From the NCBI RefSeq assembly GCF_001999725.1, contig NZ_MDDP01000051.1, positions 1 through 64,000 on the forward strand: a stretch of 64,000 nucleotides of DNA, in the 5' to 3' direction. Shown in pieces: positions 25,223 to 34,374 of the stretch. Position 1 is the stretch's first letter; each line of letters opens with the position of its first letter. The notes beneath the pieces were generated by a model. It worked only from the letters and a program-made list of their open reading frames with translations, did not search any database and was not told the origin of the DNA. Source of the DNA: Cellulophaga omnivescoria. Its GTDB lineage: Bacteria > Bacteroidota > Bacteroidia > Flavobacteriales > Flavobacteriaceae. The position numbers and the translations under genes are program-made.

Positions 25223-26195
25223 TTTTAATAACGGTATCTAAATCTGTAAAATTAAAGTTTATAGCCTCTTTAATTTTTGCATTTTGGTACATATCCTGAC
25301 TTTTTAAGCCGTGTACTTGCATTTTAGACAACTTACGACCTCTTCTGGTAAATAAATGCACTAACCAGTCTAACTTATACAAAATATTTAACTGCCATAT
25401 TTTTAAAACTTTAGTTGGTTTAGGCTTATTAATGGCTACGGCTATTTTATCTAAAACCTCCTTAAATGTAGCATTTTCTGCCACAGCAATATACCGTTGG
25501 TTTACTAAGTTAGCATTCATTAGTTTTATACACATATCAACAACATCAAAAACACCTATAAATCCGCTACCACTTGGTGGATAGTATTTTAAACCATTTG
25601 CTATTTTACTAAAAAATTGTCCACTTCCGGAGTCCCAATATCCAGGTCCTAAAATAACACCTGGGTTTACAATAACAGCATCTAAACCTTCTTGTGTACC
25701 ACGCCAAACTTCCATTTCTGCTGCATATTTTGTAAGTGCATAAACATTTACATCTGCATCATTCCATTCTGTTTCTTCGGTAACAATTGGTGTTGCTTCA
25801 TTTTTACCCAAAGTAGCAATAGAACTTACGTAAGTTAACTTTTGCACATTGTTAGACAAGCAAAAATTTACAATATTGGCTGTACCTTTTGCATTAATTT
25901 GTCTTAATTTAACATAGTCATTAGGATCAAAAGAAATTAAAGCTGCACAATGGAATACGCGTGTAACATCTTTAAAAGCATTTTCTAATGAAGGTATGTC
26001 TGTAATATCTGCAACCACCCAAGTTATTTTAGAAAACAACTCCTCTGCATTATCTACATAATAAGAAAATACTTTTTTTACCTGCCCTAAATTACTACTT
26101 GCCCTGCGTGTAGCTTTTACCGCTTTTTCTGTTTTAAGCAGCTGCAATAAAAGATGCGCACCTACTAATCCTGTGCCTCCTGTTACCAATATCAT
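25188..26195 (-). CDS. NAD-dependent epimerase/dehydratase family protein
   Basis: The 335-residue extended short-chain dehydrogenase starts with a Rossmann glycine motif (ILVTGGTGLVGAHLL) and has TYVSSIATLG, the YxxxK-type YALTKYAAEM (about 150-159) and VIVNPGVILGPGYW. These place it near 3-beta-hydroxysteroid or dihydroflavonol reductase relatives; the substrate is unknown. It is transcribed towards the DUF4296 gene and the 3' ends overlap by 35 bases. No motif is missing. Confidence 0.9.
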   Translation of the reverse strand: MILVTGGTGLVGAHLLLQLLKTEKAVKATRRASSNLGQVKKVFSYYVDNAEELFSKITWVVADITDIPSLENAFKDVTRVFHCAALISFDPNDYVKLRQINAKGTANIVNFCLSNNVQKLTYVSSIATLGKNEATPIVTEETEWNDADVNVYALTKYAAEMEVWRGTQEGLDAVIVNPGVILGPGYWDSGSGQFFSKIANGLKYYPPSGSGFIGVFDVVDMCIKLMNANLVNQRYIAVAENATFKEVLDKIAVAINKPKPTKVLKIWQLNILYKLDWLVHLFTRRGRKLSKMQVHGLKSQDMYQNAKIKEAINFNFTDLDTVIKTTSSLLLQEQL

Positions 26196-26253
26196 AGTTC
26201 AAATTTAGCAATTTAATTTACTATAGACTACTGCCAAAGCTCTCTATTTCTTT

Positions 26254-26261
26254 TATATTTG
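26254..26261 (+). promoter_or_regulatory. -7 promoter box for tyrS
   Basis: TATATTTG fits TAnnTTTG and lies 28 bases before the ATG at 26290. No clear -33 TTG was seen. Confidence 0.55.
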
Positions 26262-26289
26262 CAACTACTATTACAAAACATAAAATACA

Positions 26290-27585
26290 ATGGCTTCTAA
26301 TTTTGTCGCAGAATTAAAATGGAGGGGTATGATACACGATGTTATGCCCGAAACAGAGGAACACTTACTAGAACAAATGCGCGCTGCCTATGTGGGTATA
26401 GACCCAACAGCAGACTCGTTACACATTGGCCACTTGGTTAGTGTAATGATGTTACGTCATTTTCAGTTAGCTGGCCACAAACCTTATGCGTTAGTTGGTG
26501 GAGCCACTGGTATGATTGGTGATCCGTCTGGAAAATCTGCTGAACGTAACTTATTAGACGAAAAAACACTTAGACACAACCAAAATGCCATAAAAAACCA
26601 GTTGTCTCGTTTTTTAGATTTTAAAAGCAATGAAGATAATGCTGCCGTTTTAGTTAATAATTACGATTGGATGAAAGAATTTTCATTCCTAGATTTTATT
26701 CGTGATGTTGGTAAACACATTACCGTTAACTATATGATGGCTAAAGACTCAGTAAAAAAGCGTTTAACTTCTGAAGCCAAAGAAGGAATGTCTTTTACGG
26801 AGTTTACATACCAATTGGTGCAAGGGTACGATTTTTACCACTTATTTAAAGAACACAACTGTACGCTGCAAATGGGTGGTAGTGACCAATGGGGCAATAT
26901 TACCACTGGTACAGAAATGATACGTAGAATTGGTGGTGGTAAAGGTTATGCTCTTACTTGCCCATTAATTACTAAGGCAGATGGTACCAAATTTGGAAAA
27001 ACTGAAGGTGGTAATATTTGGTTAGATGCAGAACGTACTTCTCCTTACAAGTTTTACCAGTACTGGTTAAACACATCAGATCAAGATGCAGAAAAGTTTA
27101 TAAAAATCTTTACTTTTTTAGGTAAAGAAGAAATTAACTCGCTAATTGCAGAACACAACGAAGCTCCTCATATGCGTGCTTTACAGAAAAAATTAGCCGA
27201 AGAAATTACTATTAGCGTACACTCTAAAGAAGATTTAGACAACGCTATAAAAGCTAGTAATATTTTATTTGGAAAATCTACTTCTGATGATTTAAAAACG
27301 TTAGACGAAAAAACTTTTTTAGATATTTTTGAAGGTGTACCCCAAGCAGAAGTTACTGCTTTAGATATTGAAGAAGGCTTGGATATGATTGGCGCATTAG
27401 CTGCAAAAACTCAGTTTTTAGACTCTAACGGTGCAGCCCGTAGAGAACTTAAACAAAATTCTATTTCTGTAAATAAAGAAAAAGTAAAAGAAGATTACGT
27501 TATTACAAGCAAAGACCTAATTAACAATAAGTTTGTTTTATTACAACGTGGTAAAAAGAACTATTTTGTATTGGTTGTAAATTAA
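26290..27585 (+). CDS. tyrS: Tyrosyl-tRNA synthetase
   Basis: The 431-residue class I synthetase charges tRNA-Tyr. The HIGH motif is at 45-48 (SLHIGHL) and the KMSKS equivalent is KFGKT at 234-238 ([11 protein letters not shown]), the usual form in Tyr[12 protein letters not shown] before HIGH and [10 protein letters not shown] (195-204) form the tyrosine pocket. The C-terminal S4-like RNA-binding domain (about 355-431) shows [21 protein letters not shown] strong terminator follows. Confidence 0.98.
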   Translation: MASNFVAELKWRGMIHDVMPETEEHLLEQMRAAYVGIDPTADSLHIGHLVSVMMLRHFQLAGHKPYALVGGATGMIGDPSGKSAERNLLDEKTLRHNQNAIKNQLSRFLDFKSNEDNAAVLVNNYDWMKEFSFLDFIRDVGKHITVNYMMAKDSVKKRLTSEAKEGMSFTEFTYQLVQGYDFYHLFKEHNCTLQMGGSDQWGNITTGTEMIRRIGGGKGYALTCPLITKADGTKFGKTEGGNIWLDAERTSPYKFYQYWLNTSDQDAEKFIKIFTFLGKEEINSLIAEHNEAPHMRALQKKLAEEITISVHSKEDLDNAIKASNILFGKSTSDDLKTLDEKTFLDIFEGVPQAEVTALDIEEGLDMIGALAAKTQFLDSNGAARRELKQNSISVNKEKVKEDYVITSKDLINNKFVLLQRGKKNYFVLVVN

Positions 27586-27610
27586 TTATACAAGACTCAT
27601 AATATTAGTA

Positions 27611-27637
27611 AGGCTGGTTTTTACCAGCCTTTTTTTA
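27611..27637 (+). terminator. Rho-independent terminator after tyrS
   Basis: AGGCTGGT (27611-27618) pairs perfectly with ACCAGCCT (27623-27630) around a TTTT loop, and a run of seven T follows. Confidence 0.92.
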
Positions 27638-27670
27638 TTCCTTTTTTTAAATTGAGAATCCATTTTTGTT

Positions 27671-27690
27671 ATTTAAGTTTTTACTTAAAT
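27671..27690. repeat. Hairpin in the tyrS-S9 peptidase gap
   Basis: ATTTAAGT (27671-27678) and ACTTAAAT (27683-27690) form a perfect eight-pair stem with a TTTT loop. It has low GC and no T-run. The remaining gap up to 27840 is AT-rich leader sequence in which no frame was seen. Confidence 0.35.
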
Positions 27691-27840
27691 TAAGTTTCAT
27701 ATTCCGCAACGCTACATTTACAGACCAAACAGATACTTGTAATATATTATTATGTAATTGGAAATAATGCTAACTTTAGTGCATTAAAAAAATTACTGAC
27801 ACTGACTTAGCCAAAAATCATCAGAAAGAACCAAAATAAA

Positions 27841-30213
27841 ATGAAAAAAAAGTTCCTTTTTAGCATAAGCATTTTGCTTTGCTCACTATCAATCTACGCT
27901 CAAGAAAACAACGCGTCTACCTTAACTATTAAAGAAATTATGCAGGGTGATGCCTTTGTTGGCCACTTACCTTCTAGTCCTAAATGGTCTCAAGACAGTA
28001 AAAGCATTTATTTTAATTGGAACACAGAAAATGCATTTAGCGACTCACTATACATATACAATTTAAACACAAAAAAAACTGCTAAAGTAGATTTTGAAAC
28101 CGAATACAACCTACCTTCTACTCCAACTTTTAATTCTAAACGAACAAAAAAGGTATATGTAAAACGAGGAGACATTTTTTATACTGATGTTACTACTAAC
28201 AAAACCATACAAATTACACAGACAGAAGACCGTGAAAGAAATGCCAAATTTATAGAGAACGATAGTAAAATTGCATACCAAAAAGGGCAGAATATTTATA
28301 CTTGGAACACTACAACTGGCGCAACTGTACAAATCACAAATTTTACCGATAAAAAAGATAAAGAAGAGCATTTAAGTGATAAAGATGAATGGCTACGTAA
28401 TGACCAACTTGCCCTTTTTGATGTTTTAAAAGAACGCAAAGCCAAAAAAGACGCTCGTAAAAAAGCAATGGAACGCTACAAAGAAAAAGAGTTATTTTCT
28501 ATATACACAAAAGGCAAATCTATTAGCAGCCAAAGTATTAGTACAGATGGTAGTTATGTAACCTATATTGCAGCCACTTACGCAAGCAACAAACGTACTA
28601 CAATGCCACACTTTGTAACAGAATCTGGTTATGTAGAAAATGAAAATACACGCTCTAAGGTTGGTGACAAACCAAGCAGTTACGAGCTTCATATTTACGA
28701 CATTAAAAACAAAAAAACATACCCTGTTTCTTTAGATAATTTAGAAGGTTTAGATTACATACCAGAATATACTAAAGACTACCCAAACAAAACGTACAAA
28801 AACGAAAATAGAATTGGCTACATTGTTGGCCCTATTTGGAGTGCAGATGGCAAAAAAGCTGTTTTAGATATAAGCTCTAACGATTACAAAGACCGTTGGA
28901 TAGTTCTTTTAAATCTTGCTGATGGTACCGTTACCAATTTAGACCACCAGCACGATAAAGCTTGGATTGCTGGCCCAGGTATTGGCTGGGGTAATTTAGG
29001 GTGGCTACCAGATGACAATAGTATTTGGTACCAGTCTGAAAAAACAGGCTATTCTCATTTATATAGCACTAATGTGTTAACTAAAAAAACAAAAACACTA
29101 ACATCTGGTAATTTTGAAATTTACGAGCCAACTATCTCTATAGATAAAAAACGTTGGTATTTTACGGCTAATAAAAATCATCCTGGAGACAGACAATTTT
29201 ACACTATGCCATTAAAAGGTGGTAAATTAACTCAACTAACTACAATGGTTGGTAATAACGAGGTTACTTTATCTCCAGATGAACGCCAAATGGCTATTTT
29301 ATACTCATACAGCAATAAACCAACAGAATTATATTTACAGCCTAACCCAATAAAAAATAGAGCTAAAACTGCTCCAAAACAAATTACAAATTCACTTACA
29401 GACAGCTTTAAAAACTACAATTGGAAAGATCCTGAAGTTATTACTTTTAATGCGGAAGATGGTGCAGAGGTTTACGCAAGGTTATATCAACCTAAAACAG
29501 CAACAAAAAATAAAGCCGCTGTAATTTTTGTACACGGAGCAGGTTATTTACAAAATGCACACAAATGGTGGAGCTCTTACTACAGAGAATATATGTTTCA
29601 TAACATATTGGTAGATAATGGGTATACTGTGTTAGATATAGATTATAGAGGTAGTGCTGGTTACGGCAGTAAATGGCGTACAGGCATTTACCGTCATATG
29701 GGTGGTAAAGATTTATCGGACCAAGTAGATGGCGCTAAATTACTAGTAGAAAAATACGGAATTGACAAAGATAAAATTGGAATTTACGGAGGTTCTTATG
29801 GTGGCTTTATAACATTAATGGGAATGTTTAACGCTCCAGATACTTTTAAAGCTGGTGCTGCAATACGTTCGGTTGGCGATTGGGCTGCTTACAACCACGG
29901 CTATACTGCACGTATTTTAAATACTCCGGTTACAGATAGCATTGCTTACAGAAAAAGCTCTCCTATTTATTTTGCAGATGGTTTAAAAGGAGATTTATTA
30001 ATTCTACACGGTATGGTAGATGACAACGTGCATTTTCAAGATATGGTACGTTTATCTCAGCGTCTAATAGAGTTAGAAAAAAAGAATTGGGAAATGGCTG
30101 TGTATCCTGTAGAGCGACACGGTTTTGTAGAGCCTAGTAGCTGGACAGATGAATATACACGTATTTTTAATTTGTTTAATGAGAGTCTTTTAAACATTAC
30201 CACTAAAGAATAA
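27841..30213 (+). CDS. Prolyl oligopeptidase family (S9) peptidase
   Basis: The 790-residue exported enzyme (signal peptide ending near IYAQ) has an N-terminal beta-propeller (about 25-520) and a C-terminal alpha/beta-hydrolase domain. The nucleophile is Ser652 in YGGSYGGF, the acid is probably Asp727 in HGMVDDNVHF, and His760 in VERHGF completes the triad. GAGYLQNAHKWWSSYYREYM and DIDYRGSAGYGSKWRTGIYR are typical of the dipeptidyl-peptidase IV-like branch, which releases dipeptides after proline or alanine. The propeller includes several WSADGK and SPDE-type blades. The next gene, also a likely peptidase, starts five bases downstream. Confidence 0.95.
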   Translation: MKKKFLFSISILLCSLSIYAQENNASTLTIKEIMQGDAFVGHLPSSPKWSQDSKSIYFNWNTENAFSDSLYIYNLNTKKTAKVDFETEYNLPSTPTFNSKRTKKVYVKRGDIFYTDVTTNKTIQITQTEDRERNAKFIENDSKIAYQKGQNIYTWNTTTGATVQITNFTDKKDKEEHLSDKDEWLRNDQLALFDVLKERKAKKDARKKAMERYKEKELFSIYTKGKSISSQSISTDGSYVTYIAATYASNKRTTMPHFVTESGYVENENTRSKVGDKPSSYELHIYDIKNKKTYPVSLDNLEGLDYIPEYTKDYPNKTYKNENRIGYIVGPIWSADGKKAVLDISSNDYKDRWIVLLNLADGTVTNLDHQHDKAWIAGPGIGWGNLGWLPDDNSIWYQSEKTGYSHLYSTNVLTKKTKTLTSGNFEIYEPTISIDKKRWYFTANKNHPGDRQFYTMPLKGGKLTQLTTMVGNNEVTLSPDERQMAILYSYSNKPTELYLQPNPIKNRAKTAPKQITNSLTDSFKNYNWKDPEVITFNAEDGAEVYARLYQPKTATKNKAAVIFVHGAGYLQNAHKWWSSYYREYMFHNILVDNGYTVLDIDYRGSAGYGSKWRTGIYRHMGGKDLSDQVDGAKLLVEKYGIDKDKIGIYGGSYGGFITLMGMFNAPDTFKAGAAIRSVGDWAAYNHGYTARILNTPVTDSIAYRKSSPIYFADGLKGDLLILHGMVDDNVHFQDMVRLSQRLIELEKKNWEMAVYPVERHGFVEPSSWTDEYTRIFNLFNESLLNITTKE

Positions 30214-30218
30214 CACTT

Positions 30219-31514
30219 ATGAAAAATAAAATAGTAGCCTTATTTGCTGTAATAGCATTAGGATCTTGTAGTAAACCACCAGAAAAACCTAAAATGAATG
30301 CTTTAGCAGAAGATTACGTAAAACTGGTTTTAGAAGTGGGACAATATAATAGCGATTTTGTTGATGCTTATTACGGTCCAGAAGAATGGAAACCAACCTC
30401 AGCTAAATTAGACACCATACCTGCTTCAGATTTTATTGCCAGAGCCAATATATTAATAGAAAGCGCTAATTTGGTAGATACAACTGCTTTTTCTAGTATT
30501 GAAACCGCAAGACATACGATGTTTAAAAAGCAACTAACTGCAGTTAAAACCAAGTTAGAGATGCTGGCAGGTAAAACCTATAGTTTTGATGAAGAAGCTA
30601 AACTTTTGTATGATGCAGAACCACCACATTTTACAGAAGAACACTTTAACAAACTTATTGCCGCACTTGAAGAAGAGTTGCCTGGGGATAAAGATTTAGC
30701 CACAAGGTATGCTGCTTTTGAACAGCAATTTATAATACCAAAAGATAAGTTAGATACTGTTTTTAGAGTAGCGATAACAGAAGCAAGAAAAAGAACAAAT
30801 CACCATTTTAAATTACCGCAGAATGAAGATTTTGTGCTAGAATATGTAAACAACAAAAGCTGGTCTGGTTACAATTATTACCAAGGAAAAAGTAAAAGTT
30901 TAATACAGATAAATACCGATTTTCCAATTTTTATTCAGCGTGCAATAGACTTAGCTTGCCACGAAGGTTATCCTGGTCACCACGTATTTAATGCGCTATT
31001 AGAACAAAATTTAGTTGATGCCAAAGGATGGAAAGAATTTTCGGTATACCCATTGTTCTCTCCACAATCTTTAATAGCAGAAGGTAGTGCAAACTATGGT
31101 ATAGATGTAGCATTCCCCGGTGAAGAACGTGTTGCTTTTGAAAAAGAAGTACTTTTCCCTATTGCAGGTTTAGATGCAAGCAAGGCCGATAAATACTATA
31201 AAATTCTAGGATTAATAGGTAAGCTGAATTACGCAGGTAATGAAGCTGCCAGAAAATATTTAAACGGAGAAATTTCTAGAGAAGAAGCTGCTAAATGGCT
31301 AGAAAAATATTTATTTTACGCGCCAGACAGAGCATTGCAACGCACACGTTTTATAGACCAATACCGTAGCTATGTTATAAACTATAATTTAGGTAAAGAC
31401 CTAGTTGCAGACTATGTAAAAGCTAAAGGTGGTACTGTAGACCAACCAGAAAAACGCTGGGCTGTTTTTAAAGAGCTATTAAGCAACCCACATACAGCAA
31501 GTAGTTTGAAGTAG
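30219..31514 (+). CDS. DUF885-like metallopeptidase lipoprotein
   Basis: The 431-residue lipoprotein (lipobox ending at GSC, Cys17) is helical with a central zinc-site signature: ACHEGYPGHHVFNALLEQ (His248, Glu249, His254, His255). SPQSLIAEGSANYGIDVAFP (about 285-304) probably supplies the third ligand. This HExxPGHH form is known from DUF885 proteins, which are metalloproteases of the M1/M32-like clan. Its start lies five bases after the S9 peptidase stop, so both are in one transcript and may degrade peptides together in the periplasm. Confidence 0.82.
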   Translation: MKNKIVALFAVIALGSCSKPPEKPKMNALAEDYVKLVLEVGQYNSDFVDAYYGPEEWKPTSAKLDTIPASDFIARANILIESANLVDTTAFSSIETARHTMFKKQLTAVKTKLEMLAGKTYSFDEEAKLLYDAEPPHFTEEHFNKLIAALEEELPGDKDLATRYAAFEQQFIIPKDKLDTVFRVAITEARKRTNHHFKLPQNEDFVLEYVNNKSWSGYNYYQGKSKSLIQINTDFPIFIQRAIDLACHEGYPGHHVFNALLEQNLVDAKGWKEFSVYPLFSPQSLIAEGSANYGIDVAFPGEERVAFEKEVLFPIAGLDASKADKYYKILGLIGKLNYAGNEAARKYLNGEISREEAAKWLEKYLFYAPDRALQRTRFIDQYRSYVINYNLGKDLVADYVKAKGGTVDQPEKRWAVFKELLSNPHTASSLK

Positions 31515-31520
31515 AGTTAA

Positions 31521-32306
31521 ATGGAAAATCCTTATAAGAAACATCTAGATATTTTATATGATAGATTATTAGTTTATAGACAAATATCTTTAAGAATAAA
31601 TGACGTTCTAAAATCAGATGTTGAAAAATATAATAAAGAAAAAGCTTCACTTAGTCTTAGCTCTTCTTTATTAATAGTTGATTGGAGTGACAAAAAAAGG
31701 GCTGCCCGAATTCCAACAAACTCTTTTAAAAAAATAACCAGAGAAACTTATAGTGATGAAATAGAAAAAATATTATCACTAAAATTTTGTCTTCTATATT
31801 CTCAATCTTTCGAGGCTTTAGAAACTTTTCTCAAGGATTTTATTTATATTAAATCCAATAAAGATAAAGTCTTTAAACAGAAAGTAATCAAAAAGCTAAA
31901 AAAAGGGCTTATTTTCAATCGAGAAAATATTCCGACTGGAAAAGACCTATATAGTTTACTAAAAGAAGCAGGTAAAGATACATTTAAAGAATACTCAAAA
32001 AGTAATATTGTAAAGACTGGATATAATGAATTTTGGACTATACTTTCAGAAACCAGACACGCTATAACACATACTCAATGCCAAATAAAAAAGAGTAAAA
32101 TTAACAAATCACAAACTCATTTTAAAGTTTTTGAAATGTTGTTTAATTACTCCTATATTAACGAAGAAGAAATATTAATACAACTAGATTATTTAAAGTT
32201 CTTTAAAACAATAGAATATATTTCTAGTTATGCCTTTCAAATTTTCAAAACTATTTCAATAGAAGAAAAAATTGATTGGAAAATATATGAACAAAACGCT
32301 ACTTAA
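31521..32306 (+). CDS. Solitary HEPN-like protein
   Basis: The 261-residue cytoplasmic protein is helical. A central segment (about 88-110) is followed by FWTILSETRHAITHTQCQI (171-189), in which Arg179-x4-His184 fits the Rx4-6H motif of HEPN RNase domains. The Glu and the amide-rich residues around it also suit that fold. HEPN proteins often act as RNases in toxin-antitoxin or abortive-infection systems. No minimal nucleotidyltransferase or other partner is adjacent. The start is only six bases after the DUF885-like gene, but codon use appears AT-richer than its neighbours, and it ends overlapping the convergent aat gene by eight bases. The call rests on the motif, not on a profile search. 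Confidence 0.6.
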   Translation: MENPYKKHLDILYDRLLVYRQISLRINDVLKSDVEKYNKEKASLSLSSSLLIVDWSDKKRAARIPTNSFKKITRETYSDEIEKILSLKFCLLYSQSFEALETFLKDFIYIKSNKDKVFKQKVIKKLKKGLIFNRENIPTGKDLYSLLKEAGKDTFKEYSKSNIVKTGYNEFWTILSETRHAITHTQCQIKKSKINKSQTHFKVFEMLFNYSYINEEEILIQLDYLKFFKTIEYISSYAFQIFKTISIEEKIDWKIYEQNAT

Positions 32307-32943
32307 TAAACTCCATAAAATCATCCCTATCTATTTCTCTGGCACCTAAACTTTCTAGGTGCTGGGTATAGACTTGGCAATCTATAAGTTTGTAATTGTT
32401 GGCTTCCATTTCTTGTACCATTGTTATAAAACCATATTTAGATGCATTGCTAACATCACTAAACATACTTTCTCCACAAAACACAGTACCTAAATCTATG
32501 CCGTACAAACCACCTACCAACTGGTTGTTTAACCAAACCTCGTAAGAGTGCGCAAATTTTTTTTCATGTAGTTCTATATATGCGTTTTGCATATTTTGGG
32601 TAATCCACGTGCCTGGCTGCCCGTCTCTTGTTACAGTAGCACAACGGCGAATTACTTCTTCAAATTTTTTATTTTTTGTAACAGTAAAAGCTTCATTGCG
32701 TAAAAGCTTACGCATACTTTTGGAAACTTTTAATTCTTGCGGAAACAATACCATTCTTGGGTCTGGACTCCACCAAAGTGGCAATCTATCATCATCAAAC
32801 CAAGGAAAAATTCCGCTTTTATAGGCAAGTTGTAATCGTTCTACAGATAAATCTCCTCCAGCCGCTAACAAACCTTCTTCATTAGCTGTATGTACTGGAG
32901 GAAACTCTAACTTATCTGTTAAATAATATATTGGATTTACCAT
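32299..32943 (-). CDS. aat: Leucyl/phenylalanyl-tRNA-protein transferase
   Basis: The 214-residue enzyme attaches Leu or Phe to proteins with N-terminal Lys or Arg, marking them for ClpS/ClpAP. FPPVHTANEEGLLAAGGDLS (13-32) opens the family pattern, followed by SGIFPWFDDDRLPLWWSPDP and MVLFPQELKVSKSMRK. The catalytic half shows GQPGTWITQNMQNAYIELHE, SYEVWLNNQLVGGLYGIDLG and GESMFS. All the usual family blocks are present. Its stop overlaps the convergent HEPN-like gene, and the DUF3127 gene upstream is five bases away in the same direction. Confidence 0.96.
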   Translation of the reverse strand: MVNPIYYLTDKLEFPPVHTANEEGLLAAGGDLSVERLQLAYKSGIFPWFDDDRLPLWWSPDPRMVLFPQELKVSKSMRKLLRNEAFTVTKNKKFEEVIRRCATVTRDGQPGTWITQNMQNAYIELHEKKFAHSYEVWLNNQLVGGLYGIDLGTVFCGESMFSDVSNASKYGFITMVQEMEANNYKLIDCQVYTQHLESLGAREIDRDDFMEFIK

Positions 32944-32948
32944 TTAAC

Positions 32949-33332
32949 CTAGAAAGGCAAATCATCGTGATCTTCTTCATTTAAATTATCAGCAGGCTCA
33001 AAAGCTTGTGCTGGCGCAGCTGGTGGTATTCCTGCATCTCCGCTTGGAGCAGCTTGTTGTAAGTTTTCTATTCTCCAACCTTGTATAGAGTTAAAATATT
33101 TTGTTTCTCCTTGTGGGTTAACCCATTCTCTACCTCTTAAGTTAATGCTAATTTTTACTGGCTGTCCAACACTATACCCGTTTAACAAATCGCATTTATC
33201 CTGAACAAACTCTACCATTATATGTTGTGGATACTGCTCCTCTGTTGTAACAACTATTTCTCTTTTTCTAAATCCGTTACTTCCAAAAGTCTGAGTTTCC
33301 CCAACCATTTTTACTTTTCCTTGTACTTCCAT
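32949..33332 (-). CDS. DUF3127 OB-fold-like protein with SSB-type C-terminal tip
   Basis: The 127-residue protein starts with an OB-fold-like part matching DUF3127 (VQGKVKMVGETQTFGSNGFR, then MVEFVQDKCDLLNGYSVGQP, VKISINLRGREWVNPQGET, and YFNSIQGWRIENLQ). A Pro/Ala-rich linker and an acidic end, NEEDHDDLPF, follow. The final DDLPF equals the protein-binding tip of single-strand DNA-binding proteins; the SSB encoded at 59484-59981 ends in DDDLPF. That tail recruits repair and replication enzymes in SSB. This protein may therefore bind nucleic acid and share SSB partners. It lies five bases upstream of aat. Confidence 0.82.
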   Translation of the reverse strand: MEVQGKVKMVGETQTFGSNGFRKREIVVTTEEQYPQHIMVEFVQDKCDLLNGYSVGQPVKISINLRGREWVNPQGETKYFNSIQGWRIENLQQAAPSGDAGIPPAAPAQAFEPADNLNEEDHDDLPF

Positions 33333-33371
33333 CTTAAATTAGTTTCTTATGCGTGTTTATTAATTGAGTTC

Positions 33372-34268
33372 TTATTCTATTATATCTATACCTGCTAATA
33401 ATAATTTTAATGCGCCCAATGGGTTGTTATTAAAAATATATTCTTTAGCTTTTAATTGCAGCTGTACACTATCATTAGTTGCTAGTGTTGCTTGTGCATC
33501 TTCATTTTCATTAACAAATTGTTGTGCACTTTTAGTTGTTGGTAAAACTTCTATATTACCTAACAAACCTAAATCATTACCAGATAACAACTTACTGTTT
33601 TTAATTTTATCTGGCAAACTATCTATACCTATTCCTAAGGTAGATAACGGTTTAGGCACTTCAAACATACCTTCTTTTGCTCTGCTGTACCAATTACCTC
33701 CCATACGGGCAACCAAATCTATTTTATGTTGGTCTATGCTACCGTTTTTATCTAATATTGTACTATCTACGTGTACTTTTACAACCTCACAAAACACTAA
33801 ATTACCTGCACCACCTTCTGTACCTAAAGCTTCTACTTTAGTAACTTTACACTCAAACTGCACCGGAGATTCTGCCACTCTAAATGGTGTAACAATATCA
33901 GACTTTAACATTGTTAAACCAGCTTTTTTAAACTCGTTTACCCCAACTGCATATTCTGTACTAGACAAAGACATTTGTTGTACAATAGCATAATTAACAA
34001 TATTTACTACAACTTCTTTGGTCTCTAAAACATTCTCTAATGTGTGTTTTGTTGTATTATTTCTAACACGCCTAGCAGGAGAAAAAATTAGTATTGGCGG
34101 GTTTGCACTAAATACATTAAAAAAGCTAAAAGGAGATAAGTTAGGATTACCATCTTTATCTACCGTGCTAGCAAATGCAATAGGTCTAGGGCCAACAGCG
34201 CCTAAAAGATAGCCGTGCAATTTAGCCGTTGTAACCTCGTTTGGTACTATAGAAATTGTTTTTTTCAT
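33372..34268 (-). CDS. Flavin reductase family protein
   Basis: The 298-residue protein has a flavin reductase-like (FMN-binding split-barrel) domain over about residues 15-190. PRPIAFASTVDKDGNPNLSP (substrate loop) is followed by SFFNVFSANPPILIFSPARR and GVNEFKKAGLT, VAESPVQFECKV, and VFCEVVKVHVD. A C-terminal helical extension of about 100 residues is typical of the Bacteroidetes form. The enzyme probably reduces FMN or FAD using NAD(P)H. The start is placed at the ATG at 34268; a TTG codon three codons upstream would add three residues. It is divergent from the histidine kinase. Confidence 0.9.
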   Translation of the reverse strand: MKKTISIVPNEVTTAKLHGYLLGAVGPRPIAFASTVDKDGNPNLSPFSFFNVFSANPPILIFSPARRVRNNTTKHTLENVLETKEVVVNIVNYAIVQQMSLSSTEYAVGVNEFKKAGLTMLKSDIVTPFRVAESPVQFECKVTKVEALGTEGGAGNLVFCEVVKVHVDSTILDKNGSIDQHKIDLVARMGGNWYSRAKEGMFEVPKPLSTLGIGIDSLPDKIKNSKLLSGNDLGLLGNIEVLPTTKSAQQFVNENEDAQATLATNDSVQLQLKAKEYIFNNNPLGALKLLLAGIDIIE

Positions 34269-34374
34269 AGAATGCAAAGGTACATAATTTGTCCGCTATT
34301 TAAAACAAGATGGCAAGATAGAAATACCAAATGTGCATTATATTACGTTATCTTTAAACCCAAGAATTGGAACA

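Noticed and set aside
33364-33993. Open frame of 209 residues on the plus strand
   Set aside because: It is antisense to the flavin reductase gene, which has clear family motifs; the long antisense frame reflects codon bias.
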